Assembly: GCF_002975275.1 (NCBI RefSeq)
Contig: NZ_PCOQ01000008.1
Location: forward strand, 186,001-250,000
Direction of reading: 5' to 3'
Length of the DNA: 64,000 nucleotides
From: Achromobacter sp. MYb9
GTDB taxonomy: Bacteria; Pseudomonadota; Gammaproteobacteria; Burkholderiales; Burkholderiaceae_B
Shown: positions 6,797 to 14,662 of the stretch, piece by piece
How positions within the stretch are numbered: the stretch's first letter is position 1
Layout: every line of letters starts with the position of its first letter
Program-made: the position numbers and the translations under genes
The notes under the pieces: generated by a model
Database searches by the model: none
What the model saw: the letters and a program-made list of their open reading frames with translations, nothing else
What the model was told of the DNA's origin: nothing

Positions 6797-8411
6797 GGGG
6801 CGGTTGACGCGTCAGAGCGGTGGCAATACGTTGCGCCTGGTCGCGCGCCAGCCGCGCGTTCACGTCCATGGATGTGGTCCAGAAGTACGTGCCGCCGGCC
6901 AGGCTGCCCAGCACGGATATCCGCGGCAGCACCGCGTCCTGCGCGTTTTTCAGGCAGCCGGTTGCAAAGTCCAGCGCCAGCCCGCCGAACGGATCCGGCC
7001 GCGCATGGCCGTCGCGCAGCAACGCCGCCACCAGCGGGTCACGCGTGGCTGCGGCATCCACCGAGAAGCTCGTGGCGTTGACCAGATAGCGGCTGGAATG
7101 CGTGGCGATGCCCGCTGCGCCCCGCAAGCGCGTGTGGAACAACTGGTCCGCCGGATCGTGGCGGCTGTCCATGTAACCCGCGCGCACTTGCAGCTGGCCG
7201 CTTTGGAATAACGCTTGCAGCTTCAACGCGTTGCGCATGGGGAAAGTGGCGCGCCGCGCCATCCATAGCGAGCGCCATTGCGATTGGAAACGGCGGCGTT
7301 CCGCTTCGGGCATCAGGTGCCAGATCTGGTCCACTGCCGCATTGGTGGCCGCGGCCACCGCCTGCCAGGGGCGAGCCGCAGCCGATGAACGGCGTATCTC
7401 CTCGTCCAGCGCCGTTCGCGCATCCGCTTCCAGGCCCAGCACATCGTCCGTGTCCAGCGAACCGCCGGCGGCTCGTACCTCGTCTTTCAGCGCTTGCGTG
7501 ATCAGCGCCACCGATAGCGCTCCCCCGTGGCGCGCGGCCAACTGCAAGACACCGTCACGACTCAGCTGGCGAAGCGCCGTCGGCGCCTGGTTGTGGGGGC
7601 TGCGCACCGAGGGCAGACGGCCGTTACGCGACACGCACAGGATGGGGCCGCGGTGGCCGGACTGTTGCAAGGCGGCGATGGCGTCCACGGCGCTGAGGCT
7701 GGTGCCCACCACGCACACCGAGGCATCCCGGCCGATTGCGCCCGCCAGCGCGGACACCGGGTACGGGCTGTTGAAGTACCCCGGCGCGTCATCCAGGTGC
7801 GGAAAGGCTTGCGACGGCAGGTTGCCGTTGCACAGCACCACATGGCGCGCCAGCCACGGCGCGCCGTGCTCGGGCGTCACGCGCACGTCGCCTACGCGCA
7901 CGTCGCCTACGCGCATGTCGCCTACGCGCATGTCGCCCTCCCGCAGCGGTGTCACGCTTCGCGTCCGGCTTTGCACGTGCACGAGCGTGACGCCCAGCGT
8001 TGACGCCAGCTCGCGGCAACGCGCGTGCACGGCGCGCATGTAGGCGCCGAACAAGGGGCGCGGAAGGAAGTCCGTGGGGGCGACGGCGTCAACGCCATAC
8101 TCGCGTAGCCAGGCGGGGTCCTGTCCACGCAGCCAGTCGACGAAGTCCATCCGCTGATCGGCGCGCGCCGACATGTTGCCGGCCGGGATATTCAGCAGGT
8201 TGCTGGGAAGGTCTTCCTGATAGGCGCTGCCTGGGCCGGGTTCGGCTTGCGGTTCGAACAGGACGATGCGCAGCGGGCGAGCGGCAGGCCCGCCATTCTT
8301 ATCTTGCACGGCCAGCAGGAACTGGTACAGGAGGCTGACCGCGACCGAGCCGCCGCCCACGATGGCCAGGTCCGCGGCCGACGGCTGGAGCGAAGCGCCG
8401 GTGGATGTCAT
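6705..8411 (-). CDS. FAD/NAD(P)-binding oxidoreductase-like protein
   Basis: A 568-aa protein with N-terminal dinucleotide fold LAIVGGGSVAVSLLYQFL (about 14-31), GPGSAYQEDLPSNLLNIPAGNMS, a second nucleotide strand VCVVGTSLSAVDAIAAL, and YLVNATSF. This resembles the FAD-NAD(P)-binding PF13454 type seen in HpnW-like and SidA-related proteins; substrate unknown. Its ATG overlaps the TGA of the upstream Bug gene (ATGA at 8408-8411), so the two are translationally coupled. Residues about 158-177 come from four tandem 15-bp units (GDMRV/GDVRV). The last 30 codons are Pro/Ser-rich and lie antisense to the iclR 3' end. Confidence 0.8.
   Translation of the reverse strand: MTSTGASLQPSAADLAIVGGGSVAVSLLYQFLLAVQDKNGGPAARPLRIVLFEPQAEPGPGSAYQEDLPSNLLNIPAGNMSARADQRMDFVDWLRGQDPAWLREYGVDAVAPTDFLPRPLFGAYMRAVHARCRELASTLGVTLVHVQSRTRSVTPLREGDMRVGDMRVGDVRVGDVRVTPEHGAPWLARHVVLCNGNLPSQAFPHLDDAPGYFNSPYPVSALAGAIGRDASVCVVGTSLSAVDAIAALQQSGHRGPILCVSRNGRLPSVRSPHNQAPTALRQLSRDGVLQLAARHGGALSVALITQALKDEVRAAGGSLDTDDVLGLEADARTALDEEIRRSSAAARPWQAVAAATNAAVDQIWHLMPEAERRRFQSQWRSLWMARRATFPMRNALKLQALFQSGQLQVRAGYMDSRHDPADQLFHTRLRGAAGIATHSSRYLVNATSFSVDAAATRDPLVAALLRDGHARPDPFGGLALDFATGCLKNAQDAVLPRISVLGSLAGGTYFWTTSMDVNARLARDQAQRIATALTRQPPLIGPESPADSPSPAIWPARTPTHPAPTASS
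7879..7938. repeat. Four in-frame tandem 15-bp units inside the FAD-protein gene
   Basis: Units ACGCGCACGTCGCCT (7879-7893, 7894-7908), ACGCGCATGTCGCCT (7909-7923) and ACGCGCATGTCGCCC (7924-7938) encode GD[M/V]RV four times. Because 15 bp is five codons, copy-number change would keep the frame. Confidence 0.93.
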
Positions 8412-9373
8412 TTGGCGGCCGACATGCGCACCACGTCCGCCCAGCGGGCCACTTCCTGCTTCAGCACGCGGCTGGTATCCGCCGGCGAGGTCGCCACGGC
8501 ATCGGCGCCGAGCTTCAGCGCGGCCTGTTGCACGGAGGCCATCGCAGCGGCCTTTTGCATGCCGGCCGACAATTTTTCGACGACGGCGGGCGGCGTGCCG
8601 GCGGGCGCCAGCAGCGCATAGGTGGTGGCGACCGAATAGTCCTTCACGCCTTGCTCCATCAACGTGGGCAGATCGGGCAGGGCGGTGGCACGCGTGGACG
8701 TGGTGACACCCAGCAGCCGGATCTTGCCACTGGCGACTTGCGGCAACAGGGCGGGCAGGGTTTCGATGACCATGTCGATCTGGCCGCCCAGCAAGTCGGT
8801 GATGGCCGGGCCGCTGCCGCGATAGGGCACATGCATCAGACGCGTACCGGTCACCACCTGGAACAGTTCGCCCGCCATGTGTTGCGACGTGCCGGGGCCG
8901 GCCGATCCGAACGTGATGGTGCCGGGCTTGCTCTTGGCCAGCGCGATCAGCTCTTGCACGTTCGTGGCGGGCACCTTGCTGTTCACGGCGACCGCCATCG
9001 GCATGCTGGTGGCCATCGATACGCCGACGAAGGCGGTGGCGAAGTCATAACCCGGCTTGTCCGGCATGGCCGCATGGATGGCATGACTGCCCACGGCGCC
9101 CATCAACAAGGTGTAGCCATCGGGGACCGACTTGGCGACGTATTCCGCGCCTATTTCGCCGCCCGCGCCCGCCTTGTTTTCAACCACCACGCCCTGTCCC
9201 AGAAAGTCGCCCAGGTGCTGCGCATAGATGCGCGCGGCGGCATCCGTGGCGCCGCCAGGCGGAAACGGCACGACCATGCGCACGGGTTTCGACGGCCAGG
9301 TCTGGGCGAGGACAGGGCTGGCGGCCAGCGCCAGGACAGCGCCGGCAAGGGCAATGCGCCACGTTTGCTTCAT
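8408..9373 (-). CDS. Bug-family tripartite tricarboxylate transporter substrate-binding protein
   Basis: A 321-aa periplasmic receptor with signal peptide MKQTWRIALAGAVLALAASPVLA followed by the family start PSKPVRMVVPFPPGGATD and VVENKAGAGGEIGAEYVAKS. Bug proteins bind small carboxylates for TctAB-type permeases; no tctA/tctB lies nearby, as is common in Bordetella and Achromobacter. ATG 9371-9373 follows GGAG; an open 52-codon extension upstream has no signal logic. It is the first gene of a two-gene operon with the FAD protein and is divergent from the CoA operon, so its ligand is probably that pathway's substrate (inference). Confidence 0.93.
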   Translation of the reverse strand: MKQTWRIALAGAVLALAASPVLAQTWPSKPVRMVVPFPPGGATDAAARIYAQHLGDFLGQGVVVENKAGAGGEIGAEYVAKSVPDGYTLLMGAVGSHAIHAAMPDKPGYDFATAFVGVSMATSMPMAVAVNSKVPATNVQELIALAKSKPGTITFGSAGPGTSQHMAGELFQVVTGTRLMHVPYRGSGPAITDLLGGQIDMVIETLPALLPQVASGKIRLLGVTTSTRATALPDLPTLMEQGVKDYSVATTYALLAPAGTPPAVVEKLSAGMQKAAAMASVQQAALKLGADAVATSPADTSRVLKQEVARWADVVRMSAAK

Positions 9374-9456
9374 GGGAGTCTCCTTGGTGGACGAGTCGTC
9401 ATGCACGGGCGCCCGCGGTTGCGGTGGCTTGGGGTGCTGCGACCCTGTTCTATAAA

Positions 9457-9471
9457 TCCTAAAATATAGGA
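9457..9471. promoter_or_regulatory. Putative IclR operator upstream of the Bug gene
   Basis: TCCTAAAATATAGGA is a TCCTA-N5-TAGGA inverted repeat 84 bp before the Bug start, matching the palindrome in front of iclR (6008-6022) in arm sequence and spacing. Confidence 0.65.
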
Positions 9472-9539
9472 CTCGTATTCCAATAAATGGTTTACGTAGA
9501 ATTCCACACGGTGATATGCTGGTCAACAATTAAGCGACC

Positions 9540-9561
9540 TTCCTAGGGATTGCACTAGGAA
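9540..9561. promoter_or_regulatory. Second inverted repeat in the divergent control region
   Basis: TTCCTAG-N8-CTAGGAA is a perfect 7-bp-arm inverted repeat that reuses the CCTA/TAGG half-sites with a wider spacer. It lies centrally between the Bug and CaiB genes and may be a lower-affinity or activator-type site. Confidence 0.5.
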
Positions 9562-9594
9562 ACATGAGCCGGCGTCACGAATCCGTCCGGCATG

Positions 9595-9649
9595 ATGCCA
9601 TCCGGGAAGGCGCGCTCTTATACTATTTTCTGCATCCTAAATATTGAAT
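9595..9649 (+). promoter_or_regulatory. Putative promoter and half-operator of the CoA operon
   Basis: ATGCCA (9595-9600), an 18-bp spacer and TATACT (9619-9624) form a plausible sigma-70 promoter. TCCTAAATATT at 9635-9645 repeats the left arm and centre of the iclR palindrome exactly, but ends GAAT instead of AGGA. Placed at the start of transcription, it would suit repression. Confidence 0.45.
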
Positions 9650-9670
9650 TTTTATAACGAGAGGTCAGAC

Positions 9671-10840
9671 ATGACACCCAGTTCGGCACTTGCCGGCATT
9701 ACGGTGCTGGAAATTTGCAATGTCGCGGCGGGACCGTTTTGCGGCATGTTGTTGGCGGATATGGGCGCCGACGTCATCAAGGTCGAGAACCCCGAAGGCG
9801 GCGACACGCTGCGCAGCTGGCCACCGATATCCGATGGCTACAGCGAGAACTTCGCGTCGCTGAATCGCAATAAGAAATCGGTGACCCTGAACCTGAAAGA
9901 TCCGGCCGACCTGGCGCTGGCGCGCGAACTGGCGCTGACTGCCGACGTGCTGATCGAAAACAATCGGCCGGGTGTGATGGACCGCCTGGGCCTGGGCTAT
10001 GCGCAACTGCGCGAGGCCAATCCCAAGCTGGTCTATTGCTCGATCTCGGCCTACGGGCAATCGGGACCGCGGTCGCAGGAAGGCGGTTTCGACCTGACCA
10101 TCCAGGCCATGAGCGGCATTATGAGCGTGACGGGCGAGGCGGGCGGCGAACCCGTGAAATGCGGCGTGCCGGTGGCGGACTTCTCGGCGGGGCTGTATGG
10201 CGCCTTTGCCATCGCGTCGGCATTGCGCGCGGCGCAGGCCAGCGGGCAAGGCACACATATCGACGTGCCGATGCTGGGCGCCACGTTGGGCATCGCGGCC
10301 TTGCAGACGTCGGAGTTCTTCGGCAGCGGCAAAGACCCCGTCAAATTGGGGTCTGCACATCCGCGCAACGCGCCGTACCAGGCGTTCCGTTGCCAGGGCG
10401 GCTACTTCGGCATGGCCGCGGGCAACCAGGCATTGTGGAAGGGCGTATGCGCGACCGTGGGGCGCGAAGACCTGCTGGCCGATCCGCGCTTTACCGATAC
10501 CAGCGCCCGCGCCCGCAACCAGACCGCGCTGCGCGACATCCTCGAAGCCATCTTCGCCACCGACGACGCGCAGACCTGGCTGACCCGGTTCCGCGCCGCC
10601 GGCGTGCCTTGCGCCCCGATCAACACGTATTCCGAAGTGCTGGCGGACCCGCAGGTGGAACACATGGGCTGGGTGCAGCCGGTGGAATTGCCCAATGGCG
10701 TGCAGACGCGCACCTTTGGGCTGCCGGTGCGGTTTGACGGGCAGACCACGGCGTTGCGCTTGCGCCCGCCTGCGCTGGGCGAGCACAACGACGAGGTGCT
10801 GGGCGCCCTGCGCGCCGCCAAGAAAGGAGTGGCGGCATGA
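9671..10840 (+). CDS. CaiB/BaiF family (class III) CoA-transferase
   Basis: A 389-aa class III CoA-transferase. The N-terminal ITVLEICNVAAGPFCGMLLADMGADVIKVENPEGGD is the family signature, RNKKSVTLNLKDP follows, and the catalytic Asp is Asp170 in GVPVADFSAGLYG. Members move CoA between two acyl groups through an aspartyl-CoA anhydride. ATG 9671 follows GAGAGG; a nine-codon extension at 9644 is unlikely because it runs into the operator. First gene of a five-gene operon; its stop overlaps the next start (ATGA 10837-10840). Acyl substrate not readable. Confidence 0.93.
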   Translation: MTPSSALAGITVLEICNVAAGPFCGMLLADMGADVIKVENPEGGDTLRSWPPISDGYSENFASLNRNKKSVTLNLKDPADLALARELALTADVLIENNRPGVMDRLGLGYAQLREANPKLVYCSISAYGQSGPRSQEGGFDLTIQAMSGIMSVTGEAGGEPVKCGVPVADFSAGLYGAFAIASALRAAQASGQGTHIDVPMLGATLGIAALQTSEFFGSGKDPVKLGSAHPRNAPYQAFRCQGGYFGMAAGNQALWKGVCATVGREDLLADPRFTDTSARARNQTALRDILEAIFATDDAQTWLTRFRAAGVPCAPINTYSEVLADPQVEHMGWVQPVELPNGVQTRTFGLPVRFDGQTTALRLRPPALGEHNDEVLGALRAAKKGVAA

Positions 10841-11559
10841 GCGGCGTTCTCCGTGTCGACACGCAAGGGGCGCGGCATGTGCTGACGCTGACGCGCGCCG
10901 AGAAGATGAATGCGCTGTCCGCCGAATTGGTCGAGGCGCTGATCGCGGCGCTGGACCAGGCCGAGTCGCAGGGCGCCAAGCTGATCGTGCTGAAGGGCGA
11001 GGGCAAGAATTTCAGCGCCGGATTCGACTTTGGCGATTGGCAAACGCAAAGCGAGGGCGACCTGTTGCTGCGCTTCGTGCGCATCGAAACCTTGCTGCAA
11101 CGGCTGGCGGCATCCCCGTGCCTGACGGTGGCGTTGGCCCACGGGCGCAACTTCGGCGCGGGTGTCGATCTGTTCGGCGCTTGCAAATGGCGCATCAGCG
11201 CGCCGGACGCCACGTTCCGCATGCCGGGCCTGAAGTTCGGCCTGGTGCTGGGCACGCGCCGCTTCGCCGCGCTGGTGGGCGCCGAACGCGCCCGCGCGGT
11301 GTTGGAGCAGGCCGCGACGTTCAGCGCGGAAGAGGCGTTGCGCGACGGTTTCGCCAGCCGCCTTGCCTCGGTGCCGGAGTGGCCCGAGGTTGAGCAGCAG
11401 GCGGACGAGGCGGCCGGCGCGTTGACGGATGCCAGCCGCATCCAGCTGTATGCGGCGCTGTCGCTTGAGACGCCGGACGCCGACCTGGCGCGCCTGGTGC
11501 GCTCGGCGGCCGCGCCCGGGTTGAAGGACCGCATCGCCGCCTATTTGCAAGCGCGCTAG
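10837..11559 (+). CDS. Crotonase-fold (enoyl-CoA hydratase/isomerase) protein without the usual Glu pair
   Basis: This 240-aa crotonase-fold protein has an oxyanion-hole segment (KNFSAGFDF, residues 58-65) and a second glycine-rich loop, HGRNFGAGVDLFG. The two glutamates of classical hydratases are not there: the first position is Asp111 in GAGVDLF and the second is Gly131 in FRMPGLKFG. It may therefore be an isomerase, thioesterase, C-C hydrolase or decarboxylase of the superfamily rather than a hydratase (inference). AAAGGAG precedes the start. It lies between the CaiB-type transferase and the two-subunit CoA-transferase in one operon. Confidence 0.85.
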   Translation: MSGVLRVDTQGARHVLTLTRAEKMNALSAELVEALIAALDQAESQGAKLIVLKGEGKNFSAGFDFGDWQTQSEGDLLLRFVRIETLLQRLAASPCLTVALAHGRNFGAGVDLFGACKWRISAPDATFRMPGLKFGLVLGTRRFAALVGAERARAVLEQAATFSAEEALRDGFASRLASVPEWPEVEQQADEAAGALTDASRIQLYAALSLETPDADLARLVRSAAAPGLKDRIAAYLQAR

Positions 11560-11589
11560 CGGCACCAAGAATCAGCAGGGAGGAAGACA

Positions 11590-12423
11590 ATGGCTTCGGG
11601 TTTCAATCAAAAGAACAAGCAGTGCTCGGTGGCGGAGTTGGCGGCGCTGGTGCCGGACGGCGCATCCATTGCGCTGGGCGGCAGCTTTCTGCACCGCGGG
11701 CCGTTCGCGTTCGTGCGCGAACTGATCCGCCAGGGCAAGCGGGATCTGGAACTGATCAAGCAATCGCCCGGGTACGACGTGGACATTCTGTGCCGCGCGG
11801 GCGTGCTGCGCCGCGTGCGCGCGGGCATCGTGGCGATGGAAGGCAATTTCGGCCTGGCGCCTTGGTATCGGCGCGCCGTGGAGCGCCGCGAGATCGAACT
11901 GGAAGAACACGCCTGCGCCAGCCTGACGGCCGGATTGCGGGCGGCGGCGTTCGGCGTGCCGTTCCAGCCTTGCGGCGGCCTGCATGGCAGCGGGCTGCCG
12001 GCGCTTAACGGCTGGGCGTGTCTGGACGACCCCTACGGCAGCGGGCAGAAGACCTACGTCGTGCCCGCGATCCGTCCGGACTTCGCCGTGATCCAGGCTT
12101 CCGAAGTGGATGCGCTGGGCAACGTGCGCGTGCATGGCACGGCGCACTGGGACCGCATCATGTCGCGTGCCGCGGGCAGCGTGCTGGTCGTGGCCGAGAA
12201 AGTGGTGGATAGCGCGGTGTTCGAAGCGCAACCGGAATCCACGCTGGTGCCGTACTTCATGGTGCAGGCCTACGCGGTGGCGCCAGGCAGCGCCTGGCCC
12301 GGGTCGTGCTGGCCGGACTATGCCATCGACTATCCCGCCGTGGAGGCCTACATGGACAAGAACAGCGATCTGCAAACGCACCTGGCGGCGGCGCCCGAAG
12401 CGCAAGGGGGCAATCATGGCTGA
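11590..12423 (+). CDS. CoA-transferase alpha subunit (class I / IpdA-like)
   Basis: This 277-aa protein has the class I CoA-transferase alpha fold: LAALVPDGASIALGGSFLHRGPFAFVRELIRQG at the N terminus, then EGNFGLAPWYRRAVE, and PDFAVIQASEVDALGNVRVHG in the middle. The wording resembles IpdA/GctA-type subunits; in the steroid-ring enzyme IpdAB this fold acts as a hydrolase rather than a transferase. A strong AGGGAGGAAG site precedes ATG 11590. The next subunit starts inside its last codons (8-bp overlap), so the two are made together. Confidence 0.88.
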   Translation: MASGFNQKNKQCSVAELAALVPDGASIALGGSFLHRGPFAFVRELIRQGKRDLELIKQSPGYDVDILCRAGVLRRVRAGIVAMEGNFGLAPWYRRAVERREIELEEHACASLTAGLRAAAFGVPFQPCGGLHGSGLPALNGWACLDDPYGSGQKTYVVPAIRPDFAVIQASEVDALGNVRVHGTAHWDRIMSRAAGSVLVVAEKVVDSAVFEAQPESTLVPYFMVQAYAVAPGSAWPGSCWPDYAIDYPAVEAYMDKNSDLQTHLAAAPEAQGGNHG

Positions 12424-13150
12424 GCAATGGTCGGGCTTTTCGTACATCGTCACGAATCTGGCGCGTTTCATCCGCCCCGACGAAATCACGTTCAGCGGCG
12501 TCAATTCCACGATGCCGATGCTGGCGTGCCTGCTGGCCAAGCGCGCTTACGAGTGGGATTTCGTCTACATCAACGTGGCGGGCGGCGTGAACCCGCGGCC
12601 TTCGCACATCCCGATATCCAGCTCTGATCCGGTGCTGGCCGAGCATACGGCGTCGATCTTCTCGAACGAGGATTTCTACGACCTTTGCACGCGCGGCCGG
12701 ATGGACCTGACCTTTTTGGGCGCGGCGCAGATCGACGGCGCGGGCTGCGCCAACAATTCCTGCATTGGCGATTGGCATGAACCGAAGGTGCGTTTGCCCG
12801 GTGGCGGCGGCGGGGCGGTGATGCTGCCCACCGCCCGCCGCGCGTGCACATGGCGCACGGAACACTCGCGCCGCACCTTCGTGCAGAAGCTGGACTTCAT
12901 GACGTCCTGGGGCGGCTTCCACGGCGTGGTGACGCCAATTGCCGTGTTCGTGAAGCGCGACGGCAAGCTGGCCTTGCAGTCGTGGCACCCGGAATCCAGC
13001 CTGTCGGAAGTGCGCGAGCGCACGGGCTTCGAGTTCGATGCGACGGGCGCCGCGCCGTCGGAACCGCCGACGGCCGCCGAAGCCCGCGCGCTGCGCGAAC
13101 TGGACGCGGACGGCCAATTCGAACGCGACGCCGCCGTGGCGTTGCGCTAG
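12416..13150 (+). CDS. CoA-transferase beta subunit (IpdB-like)
   Basis: The 244-aa partner of the preceding subunit. FSYIVTNLARFIRPDEITFSGVNSTMPMLACLLAK begins the domain; TFLGAAQIDGAGCANNSCIGDW and VRLPGGGGGAVMLPTARR are the beta-subunit glycine loops. The position of the catalytic Glu in class I transferases is occupied by the LGAAQID/ANNS region, as in IpdB-like proteins. The start at 12416 gives MAEQWSGF and overlaps the alpha gene by 8 bp; a longer in-frame opening from 12110 is ignored. It should form a heteromer that handles a cyclic or branched dicarboxylyl-CoA (inference). Confidence 0.87.
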   Translation: MAEQWSGFSYIVTNLARFIRPDEITFSGVNSTMPMLACLLAKRAYEWDFVYINVAGGVNPRPSHIPISSSDPVLAEHTASIFSNEDFYDLCTRGRMDLTFLGAAQIDGAGCANNSCIGDWHEPKVRLPGGGGGAVMLPTARRACTWRTEHSRRTFVQKLDFMTSWGGFHGVVTPIAVFVKRDGKLALQSWHPESSLSEVRERTGFEFDATGAAPSEPPTAAEARALRELDADGQFERDAAVALR

Positions 13151-13159
13151 GAGGCCGCC

Positions 13160-14659
13160 ATGACGATTGCCGAGGCCACGCTGGTGGCGGCATGCGAACG
13201 CGCGTGGCGTCAGCCCGAATGGTCGGCGCGTCCCGCCATCGTGACGGCCAACGAAACGCTGACTTATGCGGCCTTGCGTCGCCGCGTCGGGCAAGTGGCG
13301 GGCGGCCTGCGCGTGGCCGGCGTTCCGCGTGGCGGCTTCGTGGCCGTGGCGATGGAACGCTCGTTGGAGCAGGTGCTGGCCATTCTGGGCGTCATGGCGG
13401 CGGGGGCGTGCCCCTGCCCGCTGGAGCCGCGTCTGTCGGCCGAGGAAACCGCGCGCCGCGTGGCCGTGGTGGGCTTGGAATGGATGCTGCACGATGACGC
13501 CAACGCTCCCATGGCGCAGGCTTGCGGCTTGCCCCCGGCGCGCCTGCTGGCCGCCGGTGATGTGGCGCAGGGGCCGGAAGACTGGACGGGCCATGATGTG
13601 TCCGCCGCGGCCCCCGGCCTGCTGCTATTCACGTCCGGCAGCACGGGCAATCCCAAGGGGGTGCTGCTTAGCCACCGGGGCCTGGCGAATAATGCGCGCG
13701 GCGTGTTGGCGCACACCGGCCTGACCCCGGACGACCGCCTGTTGCACGTCATGCCGCTGCATCACACCAACGCGCTGAACAACCAGATCTTCACGCCGCT
13801 GCTGGCGGGCGCCAGCGTGGCGCTGGCCGGCCGCTTCCGCGCGGACGACATGCCGGATCTGCTACGCGCGTTCCGGCCCACGATCATCACGGGCGTGCCC
13901 ACCATGTACGCCCGCATGCTGGAATTGGAATTCGATCCGCAAAGCCTGGCAGGCCTGCGCTTTGCGCGTTGCGGATCGGCGCCGATCACCGAAGCGCTGC
14001 ATCGGCGCATCGAGGCCTTTCTGGGCTGCCCGCTGGTGGTGTCCTATGGCTTGTCGGAAGCGACATGCACGTCGACGATGAACCCGCCCCAGGCGCGGCG
14101 CGTGGGATCGGTGGGCACGGTGCTGGCCGGCCAGCGCGTGACGCTGCGGCTGCCCGACGGATCCGAGGCTGCGCCAGGCGGCGAAGGCGAAATCTGCATC
14201 GAAGGCGATAGCCTGATGCTCGGGTATCTGGGCGTGGGGGACGCGGATGGCGGCGCGCCGACGCTGTTGCGGACCGGCGATCTGGGCCGTTTCGATGGGC
14301 AGGGTTACTTGAGCATCACGGGCCGCATCAAGGACGTGATCATCCGTGGCGGCGAGAACATTTCCCCCGCGCTGATCGAAGGCGTGGTGACGGGCTTGCC
14401 TGGCGTGGCCGCGTGCTGCGTCGTGGGCGCGCCGGACGAGGACCTGGGCGAAGTGCCCGTGGCCTTCGTGCAGCGCGATGGCGCATCCGTGGACGCGGCG
14501 GCAATTCAGGCAGAGGTGTTGGCGCGCCTGGGCCGCATCTATGTGCCCAGGGATGTTCGGTGGATCGATCGCTTGCCGGAAAACGCCGTGGGCAAGGTGG
14601 ATCGCAAGGCGCTGGCCCGGCAGGTGGCGGCCACCGCCGATCAGGCCGAAAGCGCCTGA
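13160..14659 (+). CDS. Acyl-CoA synthetase, AMP-binding (ANL superfamily)
   Basis: A 499-aa adenylate-forming ligase that activates a carboxylic acid with ATP and CoA. The P-loop motif LLLFTSGSTGNPKGV is at residues 154-168, followed by VSYGLSEAT, RTGDLGRFDGQGYLSITGRIKDVIIRGGENISP, and the catalytic lysine in ENAVGKVDRKAL near the C terminus. GGAGG stands just before the ATG, 9 bp after the CoA-transferase stop. It closes the five-gene CoA operon and ends 3 bp from the convergent gntR gene. The hinge and motifs are complete, so it should be active; the acid is unknown. Confidence 0.93.
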   Translation: MTIAEATLVAACERAWRQPEWSARPAIVTANETLTYAALRRRVGQVAGGLRVAGVPRGGFVAVAMERSLEQVLAILGVMAAGACPCPLEPRLSAEETARRVAVVGLEWMLHDDANAPMAQACGLPPARLLAAGDVAQGPEDWTGHDVSAAAPGLLLFTSGSTGNPKGVLLSHRGLANNARGVLAHTGLTPDDRLLHVMPLHHTNALNNQIFTPLLAGASVALAGRFRADDMPDLLRAFRPTIITGVPTMYARMLELEFDPQSLAGLRFARCGSAPITEALHRRIEAFLGCPLVVSYGLSEATCTSTMNPPQARRVGSVGTVLAGQRVTLRLPDGSEAAPGGEGEICIEGDSLMLGYLGVGDADGGAPTLLRTGDLGRFDGQGYLSITGRIKDVIIRGGENISPALIEGVVTGLPGVAACCVVGAPDEDLGEVPVAFVQRDGASVDAAAIQAEVLARLGRIYVPRDVRWIDRLPENAVGKVDRKALARQVAATADQAESA

Positions 14660-14662
14660 GGG

